Shown piece by piece: positions 1-7,954 of a stretch of 47,784 nt of DNA (within the stretch, counting starts at the first letter, position 1; each line of letters opens with the position of its first letter). The notes beneath the pieces are model-generated. The model searched no databases, was not told the origin of the DNA, and was given only the letters and a program-made list of their open reading frames with translations. The stretch spans positions 1-47,784 of the forward strand of contig JAAYLV010000072.1 of NCBI GenBank assembly GCA_012521755.1. Direction: 5' to 3'. The translations under genes were made by a program, and so were the position numbers. The stretch comes from Bacillota bacterium (GTDB taxonomy: Bacteria; Bacillota; Limnochordia; JAAZLZ01).

Positions 1-70
1 CGAACTCGGTCGGGAGGCATGTCACATTTTCTACATCGTTTGAGTCACGATTGCAACATTTGATAATCAT

Positions 71-133
71 CTTTGACAGCCATTCGGGGATCGGGAGACT
101 TACCCACAAACTCTTGACACAGTCTCTTGACAG
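71..133 (+). repeat. Three TTGACA-bearing repeats upstream of tRNA-Glu
   Basis: TTGACA occurs at 73-78, 114-119 and 127-132. The last two lie in identical 9-base copies of CTCTTGACA, 13 bases apart. None has a good -10 hexamer 16-18 bases downstream, so they are not obvious working -35 boxes for the tRNA promoter. They could be remnants of alternative promoters or a binding site. Bases 1-70 hold no gene I can support. A 44-codon open stretch in frame 3 (ending at 135) has no recognisable similarity. Confidence 0.35.
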
Positions 134-140
134 TTAGGGG

Positions 141-169
141 TTGCGCTGCGGCCTCGTCTATGCTACAAT
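141..169 (+). promoter_or_regulatory. Sigma-A promoter of tRNA-Glu (extended -10)
   Basis: A -10 hexamer TACAAT at 164-169 is preceded by TGC, which gives an extended -10 (TGnTACAAT). The weak -35 TTGCGC at 141-146 is 17 bases upstream. Transcription would start near 176, about ten bases before the mature tRNA. Confidence 0.6.
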
Positions 170-186
170 ATCAGCGTGTTGGCGGT

Positions 187-262
187 GCCCCCATCGTCTA
201 GTGGCCTAGGATACCGCCCTTTCACGGCGAAGGCAGGGGTTCGAATCCCCTTGGGGGTACCA
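187..262 (+). tRNA. tRNA-Glu (anticodon UUC), CCA encoded
   Basis: The 76-base sequence folds as a cloverleaf. The acceptor stem pairs 187-193 with 252-258, with one G-U at the first pair. The discriminator is A259 and CCA is encoded at 260-262. The anticodon loop CTTTCAC (219-225) places TTC at 221-223, which reads Glu codons. The T arm carries GGGGTTCGAATCCCC. The outermost pair of the anticodon stem (214/230) is a C-A mismatch. A promoter and an intrinsic terminator flank it, so it appears to be a single-gene transcription unit. Confidence 0.96.
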
Positions 263-271
263 AACTACAAT

Positions 272-302
272 CCTTTCCTGGTGGAAAGGGTTTTCTTTTT
301 TT
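272..302 (+). terminator. Intrinsic terminator of tRNA-Glu
   Basis: CCTTTCC (272-278) pairs perfectly with GGAAAGG (283-289) around a four-base loop. It is followed by TTTTCTTTTTTT, a classical Rho-independent terminator nine bases after the CCA end. Confidence 0.9.
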
Positions 303-395
303 GGGCGCCGTGAGCAGGAGGCCCTTGGCCGTCAGCAAAGAAGTAAGGCTGATGGGAGGTGCGCTTCATGAATGGGCGAAGGTCCGGGACGAGAA

Positions 396-418
396 CCTCC
401 TCCTTCGGGGTTGGGAGG
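396..418 (+). other. GC-rich hairpin with UUCG loop in the methyltransferase leader
   Basis: CCTCC (396-400) pairs with GGAGG (414-418). An inner C-C/G-G step closes a TTCG tetraloop (404-407). No T-tract follows, so it is not a terminator. It lies between two possible translation starts of the downstream methyltransferase and could affect ribosome access. Its role is unknown. Confidence 0.3.
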
Positions 419-487
419 CGGGAGAACCATGATTCTCAGGAATTCTATAGGAGTCGGCTCTATCAAGGGATAAAGGATGAGAGGAAG

Positions 488-1285
488 ATGTCCGGCGAGG
501 AACAGCCTGTTCCGGCGGCAGTCCTGGATACGATTATCTGCCAGGATAGTCGGCGCATGGAGCAGCTCCCGGACAACTGTATCCACTTGGTGGTGACCTC
601 CCCGCCATACAACGTCGGCAAGGATTATGATGAGGATTTATCCTTGCTGGAATACCGGGAGTTGTTGCGAGAAGTCTTCGCGGAGACCTACCGGGTGCTG
701 GTGCCCGGGGGACGTGTCTGCATTAATGTTGCCAACGTCGGTCGAAGACCGTACATACCCCTCCACAGCTACATCATCCAGGATATGCTGGACTTAGGCT
801 ATCTGATGCGGGGCGAGATCCTGTGGAACAAAGGGGCGTCCGCGGGGGTGTCAACGGCCTGGGGCAGCTGGATGTCAGCCTCTAATCCAACCCTCAGGGA
901 TGTCCATGAGTACATCCTGGTCTTTTGCAAGGAGGCTTTCGGCCGCAAGCAAGAGTCCCGGGATAGCACCATCACCCGCGATGAGTTCCTGGAGTTTACC
1001 AAGAGTATTTGGACTTTTCCCACCGAGTCGGCCCGGCGGGTCGACCATCCCTCGCCTTTTCCCGTTGAACTGCCTTACCGCTGCATTCAGTTATTCACTT
1101 TCGCCGGCGATGTAGTGCTCGATCCTTTCTGTGGCAGTGGGACGACCTGCATTGCGGCCTTGCAGACCCGCCGTCATTATGTGGCCTATGACATAAAACA
1201 GGAGTATGTGGATACTGCCCGCAGGAGAGTGGCGGAATGGTGGCTCAATAAGGAAAAGACGGAAAACAGCGGCAACACTAAATGA
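488..1285 (+). CDS. Orphan site-specific DNA methyltransferase, beta class (N4-cytosine or N6-adenine)
   Basis: The 265-residue protein transfers a methyl group from S-adenosylmethionine to a DNA base. The catalytic motif TSPPY is at residues 37-41 and the cofactor motif DPFCGSGTT is at 212-220, which is the beta-class order. The SPPY form is more common in N4-cytosine enzymes, so m4C is my first guess. No restriction endonuclease gene is adjacent, so it looks like an orphan, housekeeping-type enzyme. The start is uncertain. ATG 488 fits the usual family N-terminus, but ATG 368 has a much better Shine-Dalgarno site (GGGAGG, 8-base spacing) and would add 40 residues of low-complexity Arg/Ser/Gly sequence. 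It sits downstream of the tRNA terminator and must have its own promoter, which I could not identify. Confidence 0.85.
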   Translation: MSGEEQPVPAAVLDTIICQDSRRMEQLPDNCIHLVVTSPPYNVGKDYDEDLSLLEYRELLREVFAETYRVLVPGGRVCINVANVGRRPYIPLHSYIIQDMLDLGYLMRGEILWNKGASAGVSTAWGSWMSASNPTLRDVHEYILVFCKEAFGRKQESRDSTITRDEFLEFTKSIWTFPTESARRVDHPSPFPVELPYRCIQLFTFAGDVVLDPFCGSGTTCIAALQTRRHYVAYDIKQEYVDTARRRVAEWWLNKEKTENSGNTK

Positions 1286-1309
1286 CAGTGACCTTTCAGA
1301 AAGAAATAC

Positions 1310-1334
1310 TTGGGGGAAGGAACTATGCCCCCAA
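1310..1334 (+). other. Inverted repeat between methyltransferase and trmK
   Basis: TTGGGGG (1310-1316) and CCCCCAA (1328-1334) form a perfect 7-bp stem with an 11-base loop. It lies in the 97-base gap before trmK. It lacks a following T-tract, so termination is doubtful; it may be a processing or pausing hairpin. Confidence 0.35.
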
Positions 1335-1382
1335 TTGCCGAAGACCCATACAAATAACATAGGGGGCGAAAGAGGCAGGTTG

Positions 1383-2111
1383 ATGAAATCATCACGGCTT
1401 GGTGCCATATTGGACCTTGTTCCGGAAGACTGTGGAGTGGTTGATGTCGGCACCGACCATGCCCTCCTGCCCATAGCCTTGGCACGGCGGGGCCAACAGG
1501 GCGTGATCATCGGATCTGATTGCCGTTCTGGCCCCTTGGAGGCAGCTCGCTCCAGGCTGCTTCAGTTAGGATGCATCGATCGTGTGGAGCTGCACTTGGG
1601 TTTCGGTCTTGAGGTGATTGAGGGCCGCTCCGATGTGGAAGCGGCGGTGGTCGCTGGCATGGGGGGCAAGAATATCGTGGAGATCCTGGAGAAGGGTCTC
1701 CACCAGGCGAGAAGTCTACGGTCCCTCATCCTGCAGCCCATGAGGGACGGACATTACCTGCGGCATTGGCTGGCTGAACAGGGATTTCGCCTGATAGATG
1801 AACAGTTGGTGGAAGAAGACGGACGTATCTATGAGTTGGTTGTGGTGGGGCAGGGAGGCAGCAATTGGCAAGTCGATGACTTGGCGGCACAGATAGATGT
1901 GCCTGCGAGCTTGCTGCTGGGGCTTGGACCATGCTTGCTCAGGGAAAGACACCCCCTCTTGCTTCCCCTCCTGGAGGGTCGGAAGAAGGAAATGCTGGAT
2001 GTCATGGAGGATCTACAGGCGGGGGATAGTGAACGGAGCAGAAGACGCCGGCAAGAGTTGTCCATCCAGGTAGACCGGTTGAAGAAGGTGATGGAATGGC
2101 TGTCAAGGTGA
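1383..2111 (+). CDS. trmK: tRNA (adenine(22)-N1)-methyltransferase TrmK
   Basis: This SAM-dependent enzyme of the YqfN/TrmK (COG2384) family methylates N1 of A22 in tRNA. The 242-residue product has a Rossmann motif I written VVDVGTDHALLP (about residues 19-30), the family hallmark DxGTDH, then VVAGMGGKNI near residue 90. The C-terminal third is charged and probably helical, as in the family. The ORF track opens at 1206, but homologous sequence begins at ATG 1383, preceded by a purine-rich GAGGCAGG. Its 3' end overlaps the next gene by 16 bases, so the pair is translationally coupled. The order trmK, nif3-like gene, zinc-ribbon gene, rnpB recurs in Bacillota. Confidence 0.9.
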   Translation: MKSSRLGAILDLVPEDCGVVDVGTDHALLPIALARRGQQGVIIGSDCRSGPLEAARSRLLQLGCIDRVELHLGFGLEVIEGRSDVEAAVVAGMGGKNIVEILEKGLHQARSLRSLILQPMRDGHYLRHWLAEQGFRLIDEQLVEEDGRIYELVVVGQGGSNWQVDDLAAQIDVPASLLLGLGPCLLRERHPLLLPLLEGRKKEMLDVMEDLQAGDSERSRRRRQELSIQVDRLKKVMEWLSR

Positions 2112-3211
2112 GGGATGTCATCCGTTGGCTAGAGGAGCTTGCTCCTTTACACCTCGCGGAAGAATGGGACAATCCTGGGCTGCAGCTTGGCGATCCAGGC
2201 GATCTGGTGAAGGGGATCACGGTTTCCCTAGACTTCACTGCCGAAGTCCTGTCCGAGGGTTTGGAGGAGGGCGTCAACCTTTTCGTGACTCACCACCCAC
2301 TGTTCTTCCGTCCGTTGACTAAGCTCAGCTGGGATGCGCCCCAAGGTCGCCTAATCAAGGAGGCGGCGGCCGCGGGTGTGAGCGTCTATGCACTTCATAC
2401 CAACCTCGATAATGCCCGGGGCGGACTGAACTGCTGGCTCGCCGAAGAGTTGGGGCTGCAGCAAGTACGACCCTTTGGCAAGACGGACCCTCTGGAAAAG
2501 CTGGTTGTCTTTGTGCCCCAAGACCACGCGGGGGAGGTAATGAACGCCCTGGCCGAGGCGGGCGCAGGACATATCGGCCAATATAGCCACTGCACTTTCC
2601 AGGCCCTCGGCAAAGGAACGTTCAAACCTTTGACGGGGGCTAAACCATATATAGGGAAAGTTGATGAGATCGAAGAGGTGGACGAGGTCCGCCTTGAGAC
2701 GATCATCCCCCGGTCGCTGCGGGCGAAGGTGGTCAAGGCGATGTTGGCCGCCCATCCTTATGAAGAGGTGGCCTACGATCTTTATCCCTTATCCAATCCG
2801 GGGGTCAGGGGAGGACCGGGTCGGCTAGGCTCCCTGCCTGAACCGATCCCTCTGGAAGAGCTGGCCGCAAAGGTCAAAGGGCGCTTGGGAGGGCGCAGCG
2901 TTAGGGTGAGCGGGGAGCTTGCCCAGAAGGTTGGCAAGGTTGCCCTATGTGGAGGAAGCGGCGGAGGCCTAGTTTCCCTCGCGGCGGACCTTGGTGCCCA
3001 AGTCTATATTTGCGGCGATTTGAAATATCATGATTTCCTCCTGGGGCAGTCCTTGGGGCTGGCCCTCATCGATGCTGGTCACTACTGGACAGAGCTGGTT
3101 GCTGTTGCGGGCGTGGCAAGATTCCTTGAAGAAAAACTGGCTGAGGCAGGAGTTGCCTTGCCGGTCCTTCGCACCAAGGTTCAAAGGGCGCCCTTCATAG
3201 AGTTGGACTAG
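2096..3211 (+). CDS. yqfO: Nif3-like dinuclear metal centre hexameric protein (YqfO family)
   Basis: The 371-residue length matches the long YqfO form, in which a PII/CutA-like domain is inserted between the two halves of the Nif3 fold. The first half has DNPGLQLGD (residues 25-33), THHPLFF and the metal-binding HTNLDNA stretch. The insert runs roughly from 128 to 235 and includes AAHPYEEVAYD. The second half has CGGSGGG, YICGDLKYHD and the late histidine of DAGHY. The family binds two metal ions. A GTP cyclohydrolase I type 2 annotation is often given, but the activity is unproven. It overlaps trmK by 16 bases and is surely co-transcribed. Confidence 0.88.
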   Translation: MAVKVRDVIRWLEELAPLHLAEEWDNPGLQLGDPGDLVKGITVSLDFTAEVLSEGLEEGVNLFVTHHPLFFRPLTKLSWDAPQGRLIKEAAAAGVSVYALHTNLDNARGGLNCWLAEELGLQQVRPFGKTDPLEKLVVFVPQDHAGEVMNALAEAGAGHIGQYSHCTFQALGKGTFKPLTGAKPYIGKVDEIEEVDEVRLETIIPRSLRAKVVKAMLAAHPYEEVAYDLYPLSNPGVRGGPGRLGSLPEPIPLEELAAKVKGRLGGRSVRVSGELAQKVGKVALCGGSGGGLVSLAADLGAQVYICGDLKYHDFLLGQSLGLALIDAGHYWTELVAVAGVARFLEEKLAEAGVALPVLRTKVQRAPFIELD

Positions 3212-3246
3212 CTGCAGGTTGTGTTTCCGAGAGGGAGGAACTAGGC

Positions 3247-3429
3247 ATGGAGCGCAAGTGTGAGTTTTGTGGTGAGCAGATACCCCAAGAAAGACTAGAG
3301 GCACTTCCAAACACACGGCGATGTGTTAAGTGCGCTCAGAAAAATGGCAGCGATATCCGTGTCAAACAAGTGGGCACCGGCATGGATATCGATACCTACA
3401 AAGATCTGTTGGGGGCTATCCGCAGCTGA
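3247..3429 (+). CDS. Small DksA/TraR-type C4 zinc-finger protein
   Basis: The 60-residue protein has two CxxC pairs, C5/C8 and C26/C29, spaced as in TraR/DksA C4 zinc fingers, with the flanking text CEFCGEQIP and RRCVKCAQ. Full DksA has an N-terminal coiled coil that reaches into the RNA polymerase secondary channel. That part is absent here, so a DksA-like function cannot be assumed. The start ATG has a strong site, GGGAGG, upstream. It lies 35 bases after the Nif3-like gene and 17 bases before the next gene, so it is probably in the same operon. Confidence 0.75.
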   Translation: MERKCEFCGEQIPQERLEALPNTRRCVKCAQKNGSDIRVKQVGTGMDIDTYKDLLGAIRS

Positions 3430-3446
3430 AGGGTGGAAAGCATTAG

Positions 3447-4163
3447 ATGGATGCGCAAATGAAGGCGCTTCTCGAGGTTCAACAATTAGACATGGACATG
3501 GCCAAGATTGATGAGATGATGCGAGACTTGCCGGTTAGGCGGCTGATCCTGGCCCTTAGAATGCGGGAAAAGGAGATTCAGGGACTCTTGGCCAAGAACG
3601 AGGAGCGCTTGCGCAACAGCGAGCAGCGCTCCCGGCGGTTGCATTTGGACCTAGATGAGAGCAGGAGCCAAATGGAGCTAATGAAGAAAAAGCTCTACAG
3701 CGGCGAGATCAAGAGCCCCAAAGAGCTGGCCCAGGTAGAAAGCAGGTGTGAGAGCCTAAGGCAGCGGGCCAATGATCTGGAAGAGGAAATCCTCAACTTG
3801 ATGCTGCAGGCCGAAGAGTTGGCCGCTGAAACGAAAGAGCAGCGGGGCCAGCTAGAGGAAGTCCAGGGTGAACTAGAAGGGCACCTGCTGGAATACGAAC
3901 GGACGGTCAAGCGCTGGCGGCGGGAAATGCGGGAGTTGCAAAAGCTCCGGGAAGAAGCGCAGGCTTCCGTTTCCCCATCGCTACTTGCCACCTACGAGCG
4001 GATGCGGACCAGGTGCCAGGGCAGGGTGGTCGTTGAGGTCCGCAACGGAATCTGCGGGGGTTGCCGCGTAGGCCTGTCGCCCAGCCATCTGGGGAAGCTG
4101 CGCAAGGGAGAGGGAGAGGTGTTTTGTGAACACTGCGGACGTCTTTTGTGTCTCGCCGACTGA
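3447..4163 (+). CDS. Coiled-coil protein with C-terminal C4 zinc ribbon (COG1579 family)
   Basis: Of 238 residues, about 20-175 are heptad-rich and rich in Glu, Arg and Leu, indicating a long antiparallel coiled coil. The C-terminus carries a zinc ribbon with C203/C206 and C227/C230 (ICGGC and FCEHCGR). This is the architecture of the COG1579/DUF164 family, which is widespread in bacteria and often described as a putative nucleic-acid binding protein. Its function is not established. ATG 3447 is the first good start. It is the last protein gene before rnpB, and rnpB has its own promoters. Confidence 0.8.
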   Translation: MDAQMKALLEVQQLDMDMAKIDEMMRDLPVRRLILALRMREKEIQGLLAKNEERLRNSEQRSRRLHLDLDESRSQMELMKKKLYSGEIKSPKELAQVESRCESLRQRANDLEEEILNLMLQAEELAAETKEQRGQLEEVQGELEGHLLEYERTVKRWRREMRELQKLREEAQASVSPSLLATYERMRTRCQGRVVVEVRNGICGGCRVGLSPSHLGKLRKGEGEVFCEHCGRLLCLAD

Positions 4164-4179
4164 TCGGCATAATTTGCCT

Positions 4180-4241
4180 TTGACGCAAGGGGCCGGCCGT
4201 GCTAAGATCAAATTCCCTGCGGGGACTAATAATGATACAAT
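4180..4241 (+). promoter_or_regulatory. Tandem sigma-A promoters of rnpB
   Basis: The first promoter is TTGACG (4180-4185), 17 bases, TAAGAT (4203-4208), with a start near 4215. The second has an extended -10, TGATACAAT (hexamer 4236-4241), with a weak -35 TTCCCT (4213-4218) 17 bases upstream. It would start almost exactly at the predicted 5' end of RNase P RNA (4248). The proximal one therefore could give the mature end directly, while the distal one would need 5' trimming. Confidence 0.65.
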
Positions 4242-4247
4242 AAGATT

Positions 4248-4588
<341 letters not shown>

Positions 4589-4597
4589 TAGGCTCTT

Positions 4598-4636
4598 AGA
4601 GGGACTGCTTCAGGCAAGGTCTGAAACAGTCCCTCT
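4598..4636 (+). terminator. Long hairpin between rnpB and the convergent symporter gene
   Basis: AGAGGGACTG (4598-4607) pairs with CAGTCCCTCT (4627-4636). An inner TTCAG/CTGAA stem extends it to about 15 bp. It separates two convergent transcription units, so it probably ends both. Neither side has a proper T-tract, which lowers confidence in it as a classical intrinsic terminator. Confidence 0.55.
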
Positions 4637-4641
4637 TGCTG

Positions 4642-5847
4642 TTATCCGGGCAAAGACGGGGACTCGGTCAAACGCTGGGCTTCCGACTCGGCGATGATGA
4701 CCGCACCGACCAAGTCACCGGTGATGTTGGTGGTGGTACGAATCATGTCGAGGATTCGATCGATGCCGGCAATTAGCGCAATGCCCTCCAAAGGCAGGCC
4801 AACGCTGGTGAGCACCATGGACAGCATGATGAGGCCTGCGCCGGGCACTCCAGCAGTGCCGATGGAAGCCAAAGTGGCAGTGAGGACGATCATTAGCTGC
4901 TGACCAAAGCCAAGGCCGATTCCGTAGACTTGCGCGATGAATAAGGCGCATACCCCTTGATACAAGGCGGTACCGTCCATGTTAACGGTAGCGCCCAAAG
5001 GCAGGACGAAACTGCTGATTTGGTTGGGGACCCCTAGTTTGCGGGCGGATTCCATTGAGATGGGGAGGGTCCCTGAGCTGCTGCAGGTGCTGAAGGCGTA
5101 GATCATGGCCGGTGAAACGTCCCGGAAGAATTGCCAGGGACTCATCTTGCCCAATCCTCTCACCAGGGGGCTATAGACGATGAGCCAATGGAGGATGCAG
5201 CCAAGATACACCGCGAGGATGACCTTGAATAACGGAAGCACCACTCCTAGTCCGTAGGATGCAACTACCGGCGCGATGAGAGCGAAGACTCCGTAGGGAG
5301 CAAGCTCCATGATTACGCCGGTCAGCTTGTACATGACTTCGGCGAAGGCATTGAAAAAGTCGAAAACAAGTTGAGCTTGCTTGCCGACCATGGTGATGCC
5401 AAGCCCTAAGAACAGGGCAACGACGATGATTTGGAGCATGTTTCCTTCGATCATTGCTTGAAATGGATTGGTGGGAACAAGACCTAAGATGACGCTCGCC
5501 GCGGAAGGAGGCTCCGCAGCCGTCACTTGGGCTGCCCCAACGTCGATCGAGAGCCCCTGTCCTGGACTGATGAAGTGCGCGAGGAGGAGTCCGATGATGA
5601 CGGCAAAGGCTGTTGTTGCCAGGTAGAACATCAGAGTCTTGCCGCCGATGCGTCCCAGGGATCGGATGTCGCCGATGTTGGCTGCTCCCACTACTAATGA
5701 AGAGAAAACCAAGGGGATAATAATCATTCGGATCAGGTTCAGGAACAAGGTGCCAATAGGGGCGATGCTCTTGGTCAGGGGTCCTAAGATCGCACCAGCC
5801 ACGATGCCGCCTGCAAGGCCGATAAAGATCTTGGTATGAAGCTTCAC
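4642..5847 (-). CDS. gltP: Dicarboxylate/amino acid:cation symporter (DAACS family)
   Basis: This 401-residue inner-membrane carrier couples uptake of glutamate/aspartate or C4-dicarboxylates to Na+ or H+. Family hallmarks are present: the hairpin-1 serine-rich tip CSSSGTLP, NMDGTALYQ in TM7, the hairpin-2 text GTAGVPGAG, and the TM8 substrate site DRILDMIRTTTNITGD. The start is GTG 5847, preceded by GGAAGGGAG. It lies 127 bases downstream of tctB on the same strand, so read-through from the tricarboxylate transporter operon is possible. That pairing suggests uptake of related organic acids. The substrate cannot be decided from sequence, so the symbol is only a family label. Confidence 0.88.
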   Translation of the reverse strand: MKLHTKIFIGLAGGIVAGAILGPLTKSIAPIGTLFLNLIRMIIIPLVFSSLVVGAANIGDIRSLGRIGGKTLMFYLATTAFAVIIGLLLAHFISPGQGLSIDVGAAQVTAAEPPSAASVILGLVPTNPFQAMIEGNMLQIIVVALFLGLGITMVGKQAQLVFDFFNAFAEVMYKLTGVIMELAPYGVFALIAPVVASYGLGVVLPLFKVILAVYLGCILHWLIVYSPLVRGLGKMSPWQFFRDVSPAMIYAFSTCSSSGTLPISMESARKLGVPNQISSFVLPLGATVNMDGTALYQGVCALFIAQVYGIGLGFGQQLMIVLTATLASIGTAGVPGAGLIMLSMVLTSVGLPLEGIALIAGIDRILDMIRTTTNITGDLVGAVIIAESEAQRLTESPSLPG

Positions 5848-5974
5848 CTGTTTTCACTCCCTTCCTTTTGTCTGCGCGTGTGCCTCCCTATTTTCCCGAC
5901 CCTAAGAAAACGCCTCCTTTCTTGAGCATGTTCACCTTATTCCACATTTTCGGAACAAATCCTTTTTTGTTGCT

Positions 5975-6418
5975 TCAACCCCACAAGACTCCCATTGGCA
6001 ATGGCACGGAAAGGCCGTACTTAAAAGCGAAGAAAAACAGCAGGGTAAGCCCAATCCCTGCACTGCAGGAGCGAAGGAAGTGCTTTTCCGCATGAGCACG
6101 CCGGTCAAGGAGCCAACAGGTCAAGGCGAACAACAAGATGCTCGCCACGAGAAAGCCGAGGTAAGGGATCAAGGCCACATAGAACGTCATGAGCAAGGCT
6201 ACCAAGAGCACTAGACGGTAGTCCCCCGTCCCTTTGACAAGAACCATTTCTGGGAGCCATAGACCCTTCAGGAGCAGGATGAACCCGAGCAAAGCCAAGA
6301 TTCCGATCACGAACCGAACGAATACTCCGCCCATCGGGCTGAAATGCATGGCCCGGGCCCAGGTGAGGGTGCATATGCCGAGGAGAAGGGACGCGGCAGT
6401 GAGATCAGAGTTGAACAT
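5975..6418 (-). CDS. tctB: Tripartite tricarboxylate transporter, small membrane subunit TctB
   Basis: This 147-residue membrane protein has four predicted transmembrane segments (roughly residues 7-23, 33-51, 67-95 and 113-138), the usual TctB topology. It partners with the large permease TctA. The ORF track starts 18 codons earlier, but ATG 6418 has GGGGG just upstream and gives the family-like N-terminus. It begins five bases after the tctA stop. TctB is the least conserved subunit, so identity rests mostly on topology and position. Confidence 0.82.
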   Translation of the reverse strand: MFNSDLTAASLLLGICTLTWARAMHFSPMGGVFVRFVIGILALLGFILLLKGLWLPEMVLVKGTGDYRLVLLVALLMTFYVALIPYLGFLVASILLFALTCWLLDRRAHAEKHFLRSCSAGIGLTLLFFFAFKYGLSVPLPMGVLWG

Positions 6419-6423
6419 GAAGT

Positions 6424-7929
6424 CTACCCCCTTTTCATTTGGCGGCGGTACGACTTGGCCAGGAAGGGCCAAAGGGCCGATATGAACGACAGCAGAATGA
6501 AGACCGCCGACAGCGGACGACAGAAGAAGTATTGGATGATGGAGCCGGAGGCCCGGCCGATGATCATCCCCTGAACTAGCCCCTGCTCCGCCATGGGGCC
6601 AAGGATCAATCCCAACACGATGGGGCCGGGGTGAAAGCCGAGCTTGCGGCTTACATAGCCCAGAAAACCAAAACCGAGCATGGCGACTACATCAAGGTAG
6701 TTGTTGCGGATCGCGTAGGAGCCGATGACGCTCAAGAAGGTAACCATGGGTGCGAGAAAGCTTATGGGAAAATTGATCATCCGGGCGAACCATTGGGAGC
6801 CACAGACTCCCATGACGAACATCACTACTGAGCTTACCGCCAGGGAGAAGATCAGGGCATAGGTTATTTCACCAAACTCGGTGAAGAGCTCGGGACCGGG
6901 CCGGAGACCATGGAGGAGCAGGGTGCCCAAGAAGACCGCCGCTGCCGGCGAACCAGGGATGCCCAAGGTCAACAGGGGCGTCAAGGCGCCGGGTACAACG
7001 GCGTTGTTGGCCGCCTCCGCCGCGGCGACCCCGTCGATGGTTCCTTGGCCGAACTCTTCGGGGCGGCTAGACCAGCGGACTGCTTCATTGTAGGAGAGGA
7101 GACTGGCAATATTGCCCCCGGCACCCGGGATGATGCCAACGATGGTGCCTACCAGGCTAGATCGGAGAAGGAGCCCCGGTTTTCGCGTCAGCTCCTTTAC
7201 TACCTCCAGAGTGATCCCTGGCTTGGGGGAAAAGGCGCCGATATGCTTGTTCACGTGGTATTCTTCAACCATCTCCAAGACTTGAGGCAAGGAGAAGAAG
7301 CCGATCAAAGCAACGATCAAGTCGATGCCTCCCTGCAGGGAAGGAATGCCGAAGGTAAACCGCACATCACCGGCGATGGGTGAAATCCCCACCGTACTCA
7401 GCAGCAATCCCAATGCTCCTCCGATCAGCCCCTTCAAGATCGATTCCGTCGATAGGGTAGCGATAATGGTCAGTCCAAAGACGGCCATCCAAAAGTATTC
7501 GGCGGGGCCAAACTGAAGGGCCATCCTGGCTAGGGGCGGTGACAGAAAAAGGAGAAGCACAGTGCCGAACAGCCCGCCGATCATGGAGCTGTAGGCGGCG
7601 GCCACTAGGGAATGCTGAGCCATGCCCTTCTTGGCCAAGGGGAACCCGTCGAAGGTAGTGGCAATAGCTGACGGTGTGCCAGGAGTATTGATCAAAGTGG
7701 CGGAGATGGCTCCTCCATACATGGCGCCGATGTAAAGGCCGCCTAACATGATCAATCCCTGCATCGCTGGCATGGTGAAGGTGAAGGGGACCAATAGGGC
7801 CAGGGCCATTGTGGCCGTCAGACCAGGTAGGCAGCCCACCACGATACCCACAAGAGTACCTAAAGTCAGAAAACCAAAGTTTGGCCAGGCAAAAATATTA
7901 CCGAGAGCTATCGCTGCTTGTGTTAGCAT
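6424..7929 (-). CDS. tctA: Tripartite tricarboxylate transporter, large permease TctA
   Basis: This 501-residue polytopic membrane protein forms the transport channel of a TTT system, driven by an ion gradient rather than ATP. Hallmarks are GIVVGCLPGLTATMA near residue 28, the first conserved glycine-proline loop, YGGAISATLINTPGTPSA near residue 71, and the repeat-related GIIPGAGGNIASLLSYNEA in the second half. These two internally similar loops are diagnostic of the family. The start ATG 7929 follows GGAGG. It sits 25 bases after tctC and 5 bases before tctB. Confidence 0.94.
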   Translation of the reverse strand: MLTQAAIALGNIFAWPNFGFLTLGTLVGIVVGCLPGLTATMALALLVPFTFTMPAMQGLIMLGGLYIGAMYGGAISATLINTPGTPSAIATTFDGFPLAKKGMAQHSLVAAAYSSMIGGLFGTVLLLFLSPPLARMALQFGPAEYFWMAVFGLTIIATLSTESILKGLIGGALGLLLSTVGISPIAGDVRFTFGIPSLQGGIDLIVALIGFFSLPQVLEMVEEYHVNKHIGAFSPKPGITLEVVKELTRKPGLLLRSSLVGTIVGIIPGAGGNIASLLSYNEAVRWSSRPEEFGQGTIDGVAAAEAANNAVVPGALTPLLTLGIPGSPAAAVFLGTLLLHGLRPGPELFTEFGEITYALIFSLAVSSVVMFVMGVCGSQWFARMINFPISFLAPMVTFLSVIGSYAIRNNYLDVVAMLGFGFLGYVSRKLGFHPGPIVLGLILGPMAEQGLVQGMIIGRASGSIIQYFFCRPLSAVFILLSFISALWPFLAKSYRRQMKRG

Positions 7930-7954
7930 GTTCCCGCCTCCTGGGAACAGGGGC

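Noticed and set aside
187-490. Integrative element at the tRNA-Glu 3' end carrying the methyltransferase
   Set aside because: No integrase, no repeat of the tRNA 3' end downstream, and the next genes are conserved core genes.
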